From Plazaster borealis (Eukaryota > Echinodermata > Asteroidea > Forcipulatida > Labidiasteridae), in assembly GCA_021014325.1 (NCBI GenBank), contig CM037467.1, positions 4,774,001-4,838,000 of the forward strand: a DNA stretch of 64,000 nt. Reading direction: 5' to 3'. The position numbers were made by a program, and so were the translations under genes. The notes below the pieces were generated by a model that was not told where the DNA came from, ran no database searches, and saw only the letters and a list, made by a program, of their open reading frames with translations. Shown here in pieces: positions 32,972 through 46,280 of this stretch; position 1 is the stretch's first letter; each line of letters starts with the position of its first letter.

Positions 32972-35900
32972 AGATGCTTCAGTGTACACTGGAAGTGCTG
33001 ATCTGGTGCTTCGGGTGTACAATCTCCTGTGAATGGAACAGTCGACAGTTCAGGTTCTGGCTCTTCGGGGCTCAAGAACTTATACAATGCTATCACGCTC
33101 ACAGTCAGATGCTCTTCTTCCCCGATGTCTATCTTGAACTTTCGAGATAAAGATGTCTTTTCCTCACTCTGGTCAATTTCTTCTACAATGCTTGCAAAGA
33201 TGATCTCGGTAGGCGTGTCATTTGATGTATCAAGGTTGTCGGAATGCATATCACCGATGTTTCTTTTGTACGGGTCTTGGTCGAGGAAGTGCCGAATGTC
33301 AGACGGAACAATGGTTCCTAGTTTGTAGTGCCTTCCCCGAGTATAGTTTCACTTGCGATGTCACCATCGTCATATTCTGGGATGTTCGACTCAGAAAGCT
33401 TCCCGTTCATGTCACTTAGATTGTTGGAGTCTAACGCACTCTGAAGGTAACTAACGTACTCAGGGTCCAGTAAACCACCAAGAAGAAGGTTACAACTGTT
33501 TGCGACCTGCTTGAATGTGTGACTTGTATGACGCATAGACGGCAAATCACAATGTTCCAGGTGGAACGTGTTATTGCTCTTTTCGAAGAATGCTTTACTT
33601 GTGTAAGGCTGAGCAAACTCGAGATTCCCGTGTTTATCATACCAGCCCGTTCTTAGTTTAACCTTACAGGGAAGACTGCTGAAATTCTGCAATGCTTTGA
33701 TTTTGTTTGCTGATGATTCCGGTAGTCCAATGCCTTTCCTTTGGTGCCTTGTGAGTCGAAGCAAGACTCTTGTCAACTCTTCTGAGGTCAGCATCCGCTT
33801 GATATGCTCTAAATATTCGCAGTTTTCCCCGGCAAGGCAGTCCTCGTTGGACTCGCATGGCTTCTCTAGCATGTGTTTGCCAATATTCTTTGGGCGGTAT
33901 TCATCAGCAAGGAGTTCAATTAGACGCACTTCATCATATTTTGCTAATCCACACTTACTTAGCTGAATTAAAAATTCCTTGCCAGTGGATTTTTCCTGAA
34001 AATAATCCCTTAAGTTTGGGTTTGCATACAGAAGGTCCGTGGACTTCCTCAAGATAAGTGTCGTGCTTGGTAAATACAGTACTGGGACTGAAAGCTGGTC
34101 CTTTGTTTCATAATGAAGCAAGATGAATATATCCCTCACTGCTGTTCCAGCAACTCGACGTTCATTTGGACCCAGACGATCATCACCACATCTTGCCTTG
34201 ATAGCAGATAATACTCCCGCAAGTTGATCTAAGGAACAGGCATCCTGTGCCCCGAGGAGTTTCAGAACTTTCCCAAAGTACAGTAAGTCTCTTGGTGTTT
34301 TGTACAAGTATGGATGAAAACGCTTTGCATGGTCCTCGGTCATGTCGAATACTACCCGGTCTGCTTTGACAAACACTGCACGTCCTTCGTCAACAACCGG
34401 ACAAATTGAAACTGACTGCAGACAGTTTTTAATCTTGTCTTGCTTTGATTCGCTTTCTTCCTGCTTCGATTCGTTTTCTTCCTTCGTCAAGAACTTCAAG
34501 ATGCTTCTGCAAACATCATGAGCCGTTTTCCTCTTTTTCGAATCATCAGCTTCAGAGACTTTATCAACGACATTACGTCCAAGGGCCCTACACACATTTT
34601 GTGCATGTGACAGCACTCTCTCAAGAACATTGTTTTCAATACCAAGGTAATCATGACGTTTTTTGCATATGCAATTCTCTTCACATCTACACATCTTTTG
34701 GTTGTTTACTGTTGCATACTGTGGTAGCAACATAGCAGCAGACCACACATATTTCTCGTGTTGAGGGAGAACCGATTGTCGATAACATATGAAGGGACGA
34801 CTGAAATTGTTCTGAATCCCAGTTCTAGGGAAAGTGGGGGAAATCTCAACATACTTTTTCTCAATCTTCAATGAAGGGATGAACTGTATGTTTGAAATCG
34901 TTTGCAGAAACTTCCCGTCAACTTTAAATTCTTGTGAATATCCGTACGAACGGGTATCAATTAATCTGATGAGTAGCTCTGATATGCTTTGGAGGGTTTT
35001 GAAGTCTTCTTCTTTAGAAATTCCACTGGCTTTTGCCTCTACATCCTTAGCAAACTTGATGAACATCTCCTGCGTCACCTTTAAGAGTAGACCTATCTCT
35101 TTCAGTAATTCCTTAAGGTCTTTCATGGATTCTGGAAGCAGATCGTTTTGGGGAACACATTTCTCGAATATTTTATTTGACGGATCATAAAAGCAGTCAA
35201 CTGTTCGGAGGGACCCTTCTTGGTCTGGTACACATGGAATGGAAGTGAGTTTCTGAATAATGTTTGTTCTCTCTTCCCTTGAAGCAGTGGCCAGCACACT
35301 GTCTTGGATATTTTTCAGATGCTTAATTCGAGCTTCTTGGTCTAGCAAATGAAAACACGGTAGAATATACAGAAGATACATATCAGCACGCGTGATGTCG
35401 ATTATCCCAAGGTGTTCATAGATCTTTGTCAAATTTGTACAGGGCTCTAGAAAAACACAATTCCTGTGAGTCATCCAGATTTCAGATTCAACCATGTCAT
35501 TTTCGTCAAATGTAACAGTGTGGCAGTTCTCAAAACCTTTTAGGTCGGTTGTTTTGTTGCCATGCATCACAAAAATCGATAGCATTTCGATGCATTGACA
35601 GCTTTTATGTTGCAACATTTCGCATCCCTCTTGAAAATACTCAAGTAGGACTCTACTCTCAGACACTGATAATTTCCCTACCGCATAACCTTGATCCAAC
35701 ATAAACTGTATCACATAGGTGATGCTCTTCTGTCTATTTGGCAGTGCTAGCTGGTTTTGAAGCAAAATGTTCAGATTAGTTGACGTTGGCAGCCTTCGAA
35801 TATATTCTTGTCGAATCATGCTTGGCCATTTAACCTCGGGTAGATGTAGTTTTTGCAATACTCTGACTTGCTCTAGTCTGTGTTTATTGTCTTTGAAGTT

Positions 35901-37814
35901 GTCTAAGGACATAACGGTTGCCGACAATGAAGGTGGAACCAGCTTATTTGATTTGGTTGGGATTACAGGCCAATCGAATAAAGGCTCTAAGCACGTCAGT
36001 GCATTGGCCTCAGTAACCTCACTGCATATGAATGTCCACACATCCCTCAGCCATGTTTCAGATGGATGTCCATTTTTCTCTGGTGTCCAGTCAACATATT
36101 GATTGCATCCTTTCCAGTCAGCTGGTAACACTTCTCCCAAATGATGAGCCAGTTGGGTGATGTTAAACTCCTTGAATACGCCACAGGAGAAAGCCTGGTT
36201 CACCGTTTCATCTTCTGGTTGATCAATACCTGCAGCATTGTCCTGAAACCACTTGTTGAAGAGATCTACCAAATCGTCTTTCAAAAATTTGTCTTGCAGG
36301 CTTGGCAGTACCTTAGAATACTTTGTTAGATAGATGCCATCTTCATATGAGAGGCTTCTCAGGGTCCCTGCGTTCGAGAGACCGAAGGGTAAACCATCCA
36401 GCTCGTGCGGCTCGGAGATTCCTTTGAGGCAGTATTTCAGTACAACAAGAAATGTCTCGTAATCTGTGAATGTAGTTTCTGCCAATGAAGACGGTGTCCG
36501 TGATCTTGTGATGTGTTTTAGAACAATTGCTGGAGATACAAATTCAATTTCGACGTTGCAAGCCTGAAATGCCTCGCCCAGTGCAGGCGAACTTTGCAAC
36601 AAATTCATGCCATCTCTATGCAAAAAGCTCCTCAACTTTGAAAGATCGTCACCAAGTTGTTCTCTTTTGGGTAACCCTTTGTCATCGGCGTTCAAGTTAT
36701 CAAAGACTGTCAAACTTTTTTCGGTGATTGGGTCATGCCAAGTGACAGTCCAACCATCGTCATTTGGACAAACCACAGGTAGCACCTTCAAGTTGTTCTT
36801 CTCGATATAAAGAAGAGTCTCCCTGGCAAGTACTTTCCATTCTCTGTGAAGCTTATCTAAATATGTAGGGAAGAGGTCGTTAAAAATTCCGATGTTTTGA
36901 TCATTAGGGTGGTCACCAAGCAGATGTCTTCCTGCCTTTTCGATGAGTTTAGAGTAAGCCGGTGCAATCACATGGGTCACTAACAGAAGATTCCATTTAT
37001 GAATAAAACCGTCATCTGTGTCGACACCATCCGCTTTTTCAAATTCGTTTTCTTTAAGGAGGTTACTCCTTGACGAATCCAATTCAAACATCCCATTGAC
37101 ATGAACTGGTAATCCGGTCTGTATAGGTAGTGGAAGGAAACAGTACGCCTTGAACCTCTGAGTAGGTTGGCAAGCCGTCTCACTTATACGAGCTGCCACA
37201 CCACCCTTGGGTAAAGGCTTCTTCAAACTGGAGGTATTTGAGAAGGCCTGCGTATCGTCTGGAAGATTTTCAAATCCCAACATCTGTGAAACAAGCCATG
37301 TCTGCTTGTTCTTTTCTGTGTCCTCAATCACGAGGTTGTACACACTTGACTTAGATGCGATTGTATCACAGGGGTTATCTTTGAACATCTGCAGGTGCGC
37401 TGCTAGCTCAGCGCGCTGTCCTAAGTCAGCCTCTGGTAGTGATACGGTAACGGTGTAGGTCTCGCACAGCTTCTTTGTCTTGTCATCAATGCGGGATATG
37501 CTTATCTTTTGGATGTTGTTCAAAAATAGTAGTGATTCAAGTGAAATCTGTTTTAGGTCAATGAGTAATTTGTCGACCCTCCATGAATCGAAAGACTCTC
37601 TAGATATAACAGATTGAGTTTCACGAAGCGGGAAGCGAAAGAGTGTGCCCTCCTTGTCCTTGAACTCTTCAACATCCTCCAGATATCCAGTTAGCATGTC
37701 GGGGAACTTCTCCCGAAACTGCTCACTAGTTGAAAACATCATTCCAGGGGAGGATTCTTTCACACCAGGAATGCACTCTCGAAGCGGGTCAAAAACACAG
37801 AGTTTGTCCCCGTT

Positions 37815-38180
37815 AGTCAGGAAACTTGGGAAATCCGTGAGATGATAAACAGCAATGAAACCTATGCCAAAACGTCCAGTTGTTGTGACGTCGTATTTTT
37901 TTGCACCAATCCCAACCCTCTGAATGCCTTCAATGTCTGTGGCAGTGAACGATCTATTGTTGTAGACGCATAATGCTGGAACACCTTGAGTGGCTGTCCA
38001 AGATTTTCGATGACCCCACTTCCTTCATGACGTCGGTGATCATAAACAAAATGAATTTCTGTGGATCCAGCATCGTCAGCGTTCTGAAGCTGCTCTTTAA
38101 ATACATCAGACACATTCGGGTAGTCCTTTAAGATGCTATTCAATCGGTCTGTCAACTTCTCTTTTTGGCCGAAATTTCTC
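37815..38180 (-). other. Sacsin repeat 3, ATPase domain, split by a frameshift
   Basis: FGQKEKLTDRLNSILKDYPN then KEQLQNADDAGSTEIHFVYD are read in one frame. GVPALCVYNNRSFTATDIEG, then GRFGIGFIAVYHLTDFPSFL, are in the next frame. The break is at about 37988-37994 (CCACTCAAGG), consistent with loss of one base. Confidence 0.85.
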
Positions 38181-39270
38181 TCAAAACCACTAGAGGAAGA
38201 ACAACTCGCAAGCTGCCTTTCTGTTGCCGTCATAATACCTAACCTTTTAGCACTGTGGTAGGTTAGATCAACATGGGTGTACACAAGGCGCTCGCCATCC
38301 CGTACTTCAGAGTCTTCGCAGGTCATGTCATTGAACGTAAGTTCTTTTGTTGGACGCAAAATGTTGTTCTGGTCGAGCACAAATTTTTCTTCATCTTCTG
38401 CTATTGCTTCCGCATTGTCATCGTTGTTAAGCAAATCTGAAAATTCCTTTACCAAGACCTTGGCTGTTTCGAGATCCTGTTCACCGACGGGTGTTTCATT
38501 ATACCTCTCGTGCAAAGTTTGTAAAATCTGAACGAAATCTATCTTCTCGAAACTGTTTCTTACTCCGCAGACCCTCAGCAGATTCTTATAGGGTGAAAGC
38601 TCATCAGGAACTTGCATGAGGTAGGCTTTGCATTCGCTGTTAAAGTCAAAGGCAACCTGTTTGATGTCTTGAAAATTGCCTTTACAAAACACCAATCTCA
38701 TTTTTCCAAGTTTTTCCACCGCGGCCTCGTGTCCCACCTTCACAGGGTCGTCCGGCCGATCCGTGCAAATCTCTTCTTGCAGGACAGAATATATTCTTAA
38801 AACCATAGCGGATGTCTTCTGTTGATCATGTGATGGTTGTTCAATGAGCGTTTCCAACTGCCGTATGACATCCTCGACTCTTACGGTCTTATCTTTGAAG
38901 CCAAGGAAACGTTTGTTTTTCCTGTCCATGGCTTCCGTTCCCAGTATCTCTTCATTCAATACAGGTTGTACAGATCCAATTACGTCAACATGTTTGTACC
39001 CAAAAAGCTTAGATGCAGACGTAATATCTGTAGTACATTTGTACCACTGAGATGGGTATCCTTCGGGCTTCGGAAGGACAGGGAGGAAATCTGCCTCCAG
39101 GATCTTCTTCTTCTGTTCACAGCTCGGTTCATTTTGTACAAGTTTTTTACCAATAAGCTTCAGTAAGATTGTACTCCTTCCCAAGGAATCCCTATCATGA
39201 GGCATTGACTCTGCGCGGTCACATACATCTTCCCATTGCAGGTCATCCGCAGCCATCCCAAGCTCTTCTA

Positions 39271-39303
39271 AGGAGAGCAGATGGGAGGGATAACTAGCTG
39301 TTT
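39271..39303 (-). other. Frameshift/deletion between sacsin repeats 2 and 3
   Basis: One frame ends KPKQLVIPPICSP, stop. The continuing frame reads SHLLSLEELGMAADDLQWED. In the equivalent place of the next repeat of this gene, about 20 more residues separate the two conserved blocks (DPSNKIFEKCVPQNDLLPES). A deletion of roughly 60-75 bp that also shifted the frame is therefore likelier than a one-base error. Confidence 0.55.
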
Positions 39304-39940
39304 AGGTTTGGCCAGTTCTTCACCGTCTGGAGACGTTGGTATGCATTCCGTATCTCTCAAGATGTTATCATAGCTGGTCTGCTTTTTCTCCCCAAGACGA
39401 AGGTCTAAGACATGGAGAATAATTCGGTTTCGATGCTTTTGGTCTAAGTAGCCGTTGTCCTCTGTTTCAAGTTGTTTCAACATAGGAAAAAATTCCTCCA
39501 ACAAAAATCTATCAACACTATAAGTATTTCCTGTGAATGCGTTTTCTCTGCAAACATGCTCAATACTGTCGACAACATCCCCGTTCAAATCCACAAATCT
39601 TTTGGAAGAGCTGTGGTTGTTAATGATAGCAACAATACTATCTCTTATATCAGTTGGGCAAGACGAATCTGTGACGAAGAAGCACTCCTGCACTGACAAC
39701 CATTTCGTATCAGCATGAAACAATTTGGGCACATCTTCCCCGTCACACCCTATTCGCCGATAGTATTCTCGAACCAAGGGTTGGAAATCACTATGACATT
39801 TTTCCCACACAGGCCACAGACGTTGGAAGTCAGACGCATCAATGTGCTGTTGGCTCAGCTTTTGAAGGTCTTCCAGAAGGTTAATAAGTGCTTGGCACAC
39901 TACATCCTTCATCAGCAGTTCATTCCAAAGGGCCTCAGTG

Positions 39941-40012
39941 AAGTCTGTGCAATGTGCAGGTGAAGGGTTGCAGGTAAAGTCTGTACAATGTGCTGGTGAA
40001 GAGTTGCTCCAA
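39941..40012 (-). repeat. In-frame 12-codon tandem duplication in the sacsin-like exon
   Basis: The minus strand encodes SPAHCTDFTCNP followed at once by SPAHCTDFTEAL, from two 36-bp copies with a few differences (AAGTCTGTGCAATGTGCAGG against AAGTCTGTACAATGTGCTGG). The reading frame is kept. Confidence 0.85.
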
Positions 40013-40889
40013 AGCTGTCGACGATTCGGCTGTAGAAGGAAGCTGCCGTTGATATGGAAAGGTAGACCCGTGTATACGTCTAGTGGTAGAAAGCTAAATA
40101 CTTGACCTTCTGTTTGTTTAGGTGCTAAGCCGCCCTTCTCGTAAGTTAACTCTGCAGCAACCCCACCACACGGCAAGGCTCCGTGTTTTTTACCTTCGTC
40201 GCTGGAGGCCATCTCCTCGATCTGTTCTCTTCTTGTCATACAGGAGCTGATGATGAAATATTTGTCCGTCGTTTTCAGTCTGGTTTTACCACTCTTTTTT
40301 GACGGACGCGTCTTTCTTGTTACCTGAGCAATCATTGTCGTGGATGGACAAGGAGAACTGGGTGATGTCATAGCGTGGGTTGTCGCCTTCAGGATATTGC
40401 GTTCAATGGTCATATTGCCTTCTGGACCAGAAATTGACCGGGGCATCTTTATATCTTGACATCTGGAGACCCTTACGGACAGAACTGTTTCTTGATCTTC
40501 GACTTTATCAGATTTGAGTTCCAGCACCTCGACTGAAGTCACGTTCTGAGTAAACAGTAGCAATGTATCTGCAGACTCCTTCAATGAGTCTATCAAAGGC
40601 TGGATCTCCTTCTGTGAGTTGAAGCTGCTGTCAGAAAGTTGATTTGGCTTGCCATCATTAACCTCGGCACTTGTGCGAAGTGGTAATCTAAACAAAGTGT
40701 GCTGATACGACTTCGTTGTCTGGTCGAGTTTGCAACCAAATATACCGTTGTAAGAGTGAAACTGGTGCGGGTAAGACCCGACGGTCCGTTTATGTTCCTC
40801 CTTTGTCAGATCTAACTTTATACCTGGCTGCTGGGGGTGAATACGGTCACCCAGATGGGTAGCCCTGGGGTCACAAATGAGCACGTATG

Positions 40890-41265
40890 GTCCACTGACT
40901 ACACTTGGTACATCTGTTAGGTGGTAGACGGACGTGAATCCCAATCCAGACCGCCCCACTTTGTCCAGCTTCTGCTTCTTGCTTTGAGCTGCTATAGAGC
41001 ATATATTTTGAATGTCCTCCTTCGAGAAATAAGCATCGTTGTAAGCCCAGATAGCAGGGCCATGGCATGTTTTCATGTCAGCACTGATAAGGCTGCTCGA
41101 AGTGTGTTCATTACTTCGCCAATCGATCAGAAACTTAACTTCATTTGCTCCAGCGTCGTCAGCATTCTGGATTAACTCTTTAAAGATGTCTTCTTTTTTG
41201 TACATGTCAAGGTTTTGCTTGATGGCATTTGCGGTAGATTCACTTGGCCCTGCAATTTCATATCC
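40890..41265 (-). other. Sacsin repeat 2, ATPase domain
   Basis: Within the long open frame: KELIQNADDAGANEVKFLID, then AIWAYNDAYFSKEDI and GRSGLGFTSVYHLTDVPS. All Bergerat-fold motifs are intact. Confidence 0.85.
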
Positions 41266-44200
41266 ACGATCAAGTGCCTGATCCACAGGGGCAATCGCAT
41301 GACTGAGTGGTCTTAACCCCAACCGCCTAGCAACAGCATTCGATATGGAGTCATGAATAACGAATAGGTTACTACTACTCATGTCATCATTGGAGAGCTG
41401 CCCTGCTAGTCTCTCATCATCAACATAAAAACAGTCTGAAACCTGCCTCATGCAGAGAGCTATTTCATTGGAGGTCCTGCACGGCACCAAAATCTCAGGT
41501 AAATGGCTAAAGTGTTCAAGGCTTACAATGTACTTGAGAATGTTGCTCACGAGAGCCAGGTCTCCTTTGTAATCTTCCTGCCCAACCTGTTCTCTTTCAT
41601 ATTTGTGATGGACATTTTTCAGAACTTTGCACAGTTCATCTTCTTGGAAGGTCTGTCGGACACCAATACTCGATAGAAAGTGCCCATACTTCTCCTTGTG
41701 CTCTATCGGAACTGTGTAAAGATAGGGTACCAGACTGACGCCAAGTGTTCCATTATCCACGGCTATTTTGTCAAGTGTTGCAAATCCAGAGCCGTGCCAA
41801 ACGAAGGGCTGGTTGACGCTGATGTGCTTTTCAGAAGCACGCTTCAATTCACTTCCTGTCACCTGGTTAAGAAACTCATATATTGCAGACACCGCACAGG
41901 CAGTAACACTGCTATCGTCTTTCTTGTGGTTGTAGTTCTTTGACAAGTTGCCCAGCTGTTGTACGACGTGTTCGACATTGTTGTAGTTGTTTGGTTCAAG
42001 TTTCACTGTGAGACTGAAGGTGTCAAGCAGCTTTTTGTTGATACCTGGCAGATTGAGTAGAGGTAGCACGGAGCCTTGCAGCAGGTATGTATCATACAGA
42101 GCCAAGCATTCTGGGGAGTAGAGTTCGCTAGAATTACCACACCATCCAGCAGAACAGGGGTACTGGGCCGGTGGTAGAGGTTCACAAGGAACCCAAGGAA
42201 GCACACTGAGTAACTCACTCAGTGGCTTAGGACTGTCGCTTACAAATTCTGATAAGAGTTTGCAATGAGAATTGACGTACTCTAGGAGGATCTTTCCTCT
42301 TTCAACATTCGCAATCCCACGAACGTTAGAAAGCTCCTTTGCAACTTTCCAAACATCATCCGAGCGAACGTCACCCTCACTCTTCAAGCCAACTTCTTTC
42401 AGTCTCTGAATGATACGTCGTTTTGAATACGCATCTGATGGAAACACATCGCTTTGCCCAAGTAGGATCTTAAGTGTAGTGGTGGGTTCAAACAACTCGT
42501 CTGGGCTCACAACTCTACCTGTTTTAGCGGTGGGTATAAACTTACGACCCTGAGCTAGACGCCGATAGTCATAACTCTCCAAAACCCAAGTCATGATCTT
42601 GAGCTTAGTTTTGTCATTGTAGCATCCGGATTCCACACCAAACAAAATATTTGTTGACAGAAAGTCGTCAGTGGTTTCTTTTTTAGCCCCTAACGACAAT
42701 GCTAGGTTGTCTGAGTCATCTTGTAAGATCAGACGACAATACATCAAGTAGGGAACTGGGATGTGGAAAAAATCACTTGGCACTGCTGAAGAGCAGCGGT
42801 CAACTTTTGTGTAACTTATTTCCTTGGTTTGGCAACGGAAAAGTGGCAACTTCCTTAGAAGCTCTTTTTGCCGACTGTTTAATGACGTCCTGTGTTGCGC
42901 CAAGAGACATCGTAGCTCGTCTTTAGTGGACCTACCCTGACGTTCCAATTGCTTTACTATGGAACACTCACTACATGATTCCAAAATCGTCATAACTCCT
43001 TCAGGGCTTGAAGATTGGATGAAGTTGCTCAGATCAGGGTGGCTGTTAACGCATGTGGGCAGTTTGTCTCGAATAACAACTGCTCCCAATGTCTCGAGAA
43101 ACTTGCATATATTTTCTGTCAAAGAACCCTTAAATATCATTGAACTCTCCGTCAGTCTTACAATCTTATTGGGTATCATGTAAATGAGTGGAATACCTTC
43201 GAGAGAGCTCAAGGGTACTTGATTTCTGGTAAGCCATTTCCACAAGTTATTCAACCATTCAAACGTTGGCTGCTGGTGTCTCCCTGGTGTCCAAGACAGT
43301 ACTTTGTCTGTACCTTTGATCCAAGAGGCCGGCAATGTTTTACGTAATAGTGGCCCGACATGTTCACTGGTAAACCATCTTAATTGAGTGTATGACTCTA
43401 CTTCGGAGGAACTGGTAGTCAATGCATCCGGCAGGTCATTCACAGCAAACTTGCTTTCTCCATTTGGAATAAGTGAACTTGGATTGTCATGAGATTGTAT
43501 GAAAACTTCTGTTGATGTCTCATTAAAGAACATGAAAGTACCATTTTGCAAGGGGAGAAGTTTCAGGTTGGATAGATCACAAATGGTGTCGCTGATCACA
43601 TACTCGAGAAGCTCGCGTTTCTCCGCAGGACTTAGAAAAAGAAGTTCATTTCCACGGATACGAGTCCTCACGATGGCGGGTGTAACTTTCTGGTAGTCTA
43701 TTTTTGCCCAATCTAGACACTCTACAACATGACCAGGAAGTTGTGCCAGTGGGGTTCCATTCGTTCCTCCAAACACTTTCGAAATAAGGCCACTGTTTTC
43801 GGTATCATGGTAGACTTCGGATAACTTCATCCAGTGACCACCATTGTAATCTGTGTGAACAAACTTTTCGTCCTTCAAAAGTTTTAGAAATTTCCGGACA
43901 CCATCTTGCCACTCCTTCTTTACTTCATTGATCTTAGGCCAGGCCCTGTAGACGTCTTTTGGGAGTATCTTGTCAGCCTTCTTCTCGCATTTGTCTATTG
44001 AAGCGAGAATCAATTTGGCATGGACCTCGGGATACACTTCAGTGACAAGAAGCTGATTCCACAGAGCTTTCTTATCATAGCTAGACTCGTTATCTGGCCA
44101 CTTGATGCCTCGTCGGTTATCTCCCAGACCAAAGTATCCGTTGACGTGGACAGGCAGACCAGATTGCTCGCTCTCCGGTAACGGCAGAAAGCAAAAGACG

Positions 44201-45195
44201 CGACCTCGTTTTTCTAAATCGTCTGTCAGGCTTACGTCCCCAGCTCCGGGAAATTTGAAGGCTGCTCCCATCCAGGGGCGGAGGTTTAGATCACCATCTT
44301 TAATAAGATTCTGTAGGTCCGGCGAAGTGTCTGAGCTGGTATTGACAGTGATGTATACACTGGCAGAAGCCGCTTGGTCTTTGTCACGTGCTTCGACATG
44401 TACATCACTCACGGTGGTAACGTTCCCCTTTATCATTCCGGCCCACAAGTTATCTCTGTCTGCCCTAACTTGCGAACATTTCGCCGATGGGATCTGGACT
44501 TGAAAGACCTGTCTCGGTGGTTCGCCATGGCGACGTCTCTCATACACCTGGATAGTCTCTATATGTTTCATGAATAACAACGAGATCTCTGCGTCACTTT
44601 GAAATGACTCAAGGAGATTTTGCACGCGGCTTTCATCGTTGAACACTGACTTGCTTAATTCAGATGATTGTTTTCGAAATGGGAATCTGAAAATGGTGCC
44701 CTTGAAAAAACCCTCCCGGAAGGTCTTTTCTGTACAGTTAAATAAGTCCAAGAGGCATGGTGAGAACTGACCTGGAAATTCATCTAAGAGTTTTCCAGAA
44801 GTCTCCCACTGTATTCCGCGTCTTCCTTCGTAGTTCGTCTGTGTCCGGGGATCAAAATTGAAGTTTTGTTCCAGCGGGTCAAGAAATCCAACGCTATTAC
44901 CGCTGAGGACGCTCGGCAGATCTGGAGGGGGAAAGGGTAAAAGGTTAATTGACTTATTGGTAATTATCAGATTGATTGATCATTTTATAGGTATTTGAAC
45001 AGTATAACTTTGGGGGTTACATGTGAACAGACCCACTCACTTGTCATAATATGCTTTTAATCTTTCAAAAGCTTTGTAATGAGCACTCGCCTTCGTTGCA
45101 CGCGTGCAATAAACGATTAATATTAAACCTTGACGTCTACTGTTGTACACTGCACATGTGTTAGTAAAATGCTTACCATTGGTGAGAACACTTAC

Positions 45196-45442
45196 CAGGG
45201 CCCAATTTCATAGAGCTGCTAAGCACAATAATTTGCTTAGCATGAAATTTCTTCCTTGATAAAAACAGGATTACCAACCAAATTTCCATGTGTTGCACAT
45301 TGCTTGTTACTGGTATTCAGCTGTTGTTTTGCTTATCCTGAAAATCACGTGGAAATTTGGTTGGTAATCCTGTTTTTATCAAGGAAGAAATTTCATGCTA
45401 AGCAAATTGTCGTGTTTAGCAGCTCTATGAAATTGGGCCCTG
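45196..45442. repeat. MITE (GGGCCCAATTTCATAGAGCT), sacsin intron 3
   Basis: Ends CAGGGCCCAATTTCATAGAG and CTCTATGAAATTGGGCCCTG are exact inverted complements. Long inner arms include AAATTTCTTCCTTGATAAAA. About 245 bp. Confidence 0.9.
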
Positions 45443-45909
45443 GACACACATGGGAACAAGCAATTAAATTTACAGCCAATCTTAATGGTTTTCTGAGGTG
45501 AAAATTACCGGAAATTTGCAATAGCAATTATTTCACCGTTTTCTCCAAAGTGCAATACCCTGGGGGGAGTCAAAAGTCAATGATATCATAGACTGGACGA
45601 TTCCACATATCTAAGAGGGTCCCAGAGTTGTGCAGTTTAATTTTAAGGAGCTGAACAATTTGTTTCACTCATACTTTATGCACAAAATTGTAGTCATACA
45701 GGGACCTACACAGATCTTTACCCTCTGATAAAAGTGGAGTCATCTGTTCTTTGTAGAAGGCTCCCAGTTGTCTTGCTGACAGCCTGTGCTAGGTCCTGTG
45801 GTTTCCAACACCCCTCCCCTACCAATAACACTGTTTGTCTTAACTGGAGAGCCAGTATTACTCGTGGAACCTTCCTGCATTTGTGTAATTCCCGGGGTTA
45901 CTCCCTCAC

Positions 45910-46280
45910 TTAAAGCTATCGTACACGTTTGGTAATTACTCAAAATATATATTAGCATAAAATCTTACCTGCTAACAAGCAACGGAGAGCTGTTGATAGT
46001 GTAAAACATTGTAGGAAATGACTCCCTCTGAAGTAACGTAGTTTTCGAGAAAGAGGTAATTTCTCACTAAAATAATAAAAACTTCTTGCAAGAAGTTTTT
46101 ATTCCTATCTGAAAGCATGCATTGTACAACAGGGGTGTTTTTTATTTCATCATTTTCTTGCAACTTCGATGACAAATTAAGCCCAAACTTTCACATGCTT
46201 GTTATTTTATGCATACGTTGGGATACACCAAGTGAGAACACTGGTCTATGACAATTTCTAAACGTGTACGATGCCTTTAA
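45910..46280. repeat. TTAA-ended palindromic MITE, sacsin intron 3
   Basis: Left end TTAAAGCTATCGTACACGTT, right end AACGTGTACGATGCCTTTAA, with the central AAAACTTCTTGCAAGAAGTTTT palindrome. It ends 45 bp short of the exon 3 donor. Confidence 0.85.

Noticed and set aside
33318..44921. Three separate intronless genes for the open frames at 44751, 39256 and 37763
   Set aside because: The frames are consecutive pieces of one sacsin protein interrupted by frameshifts; conserved ATPase and linker motifs continue across the breaks.
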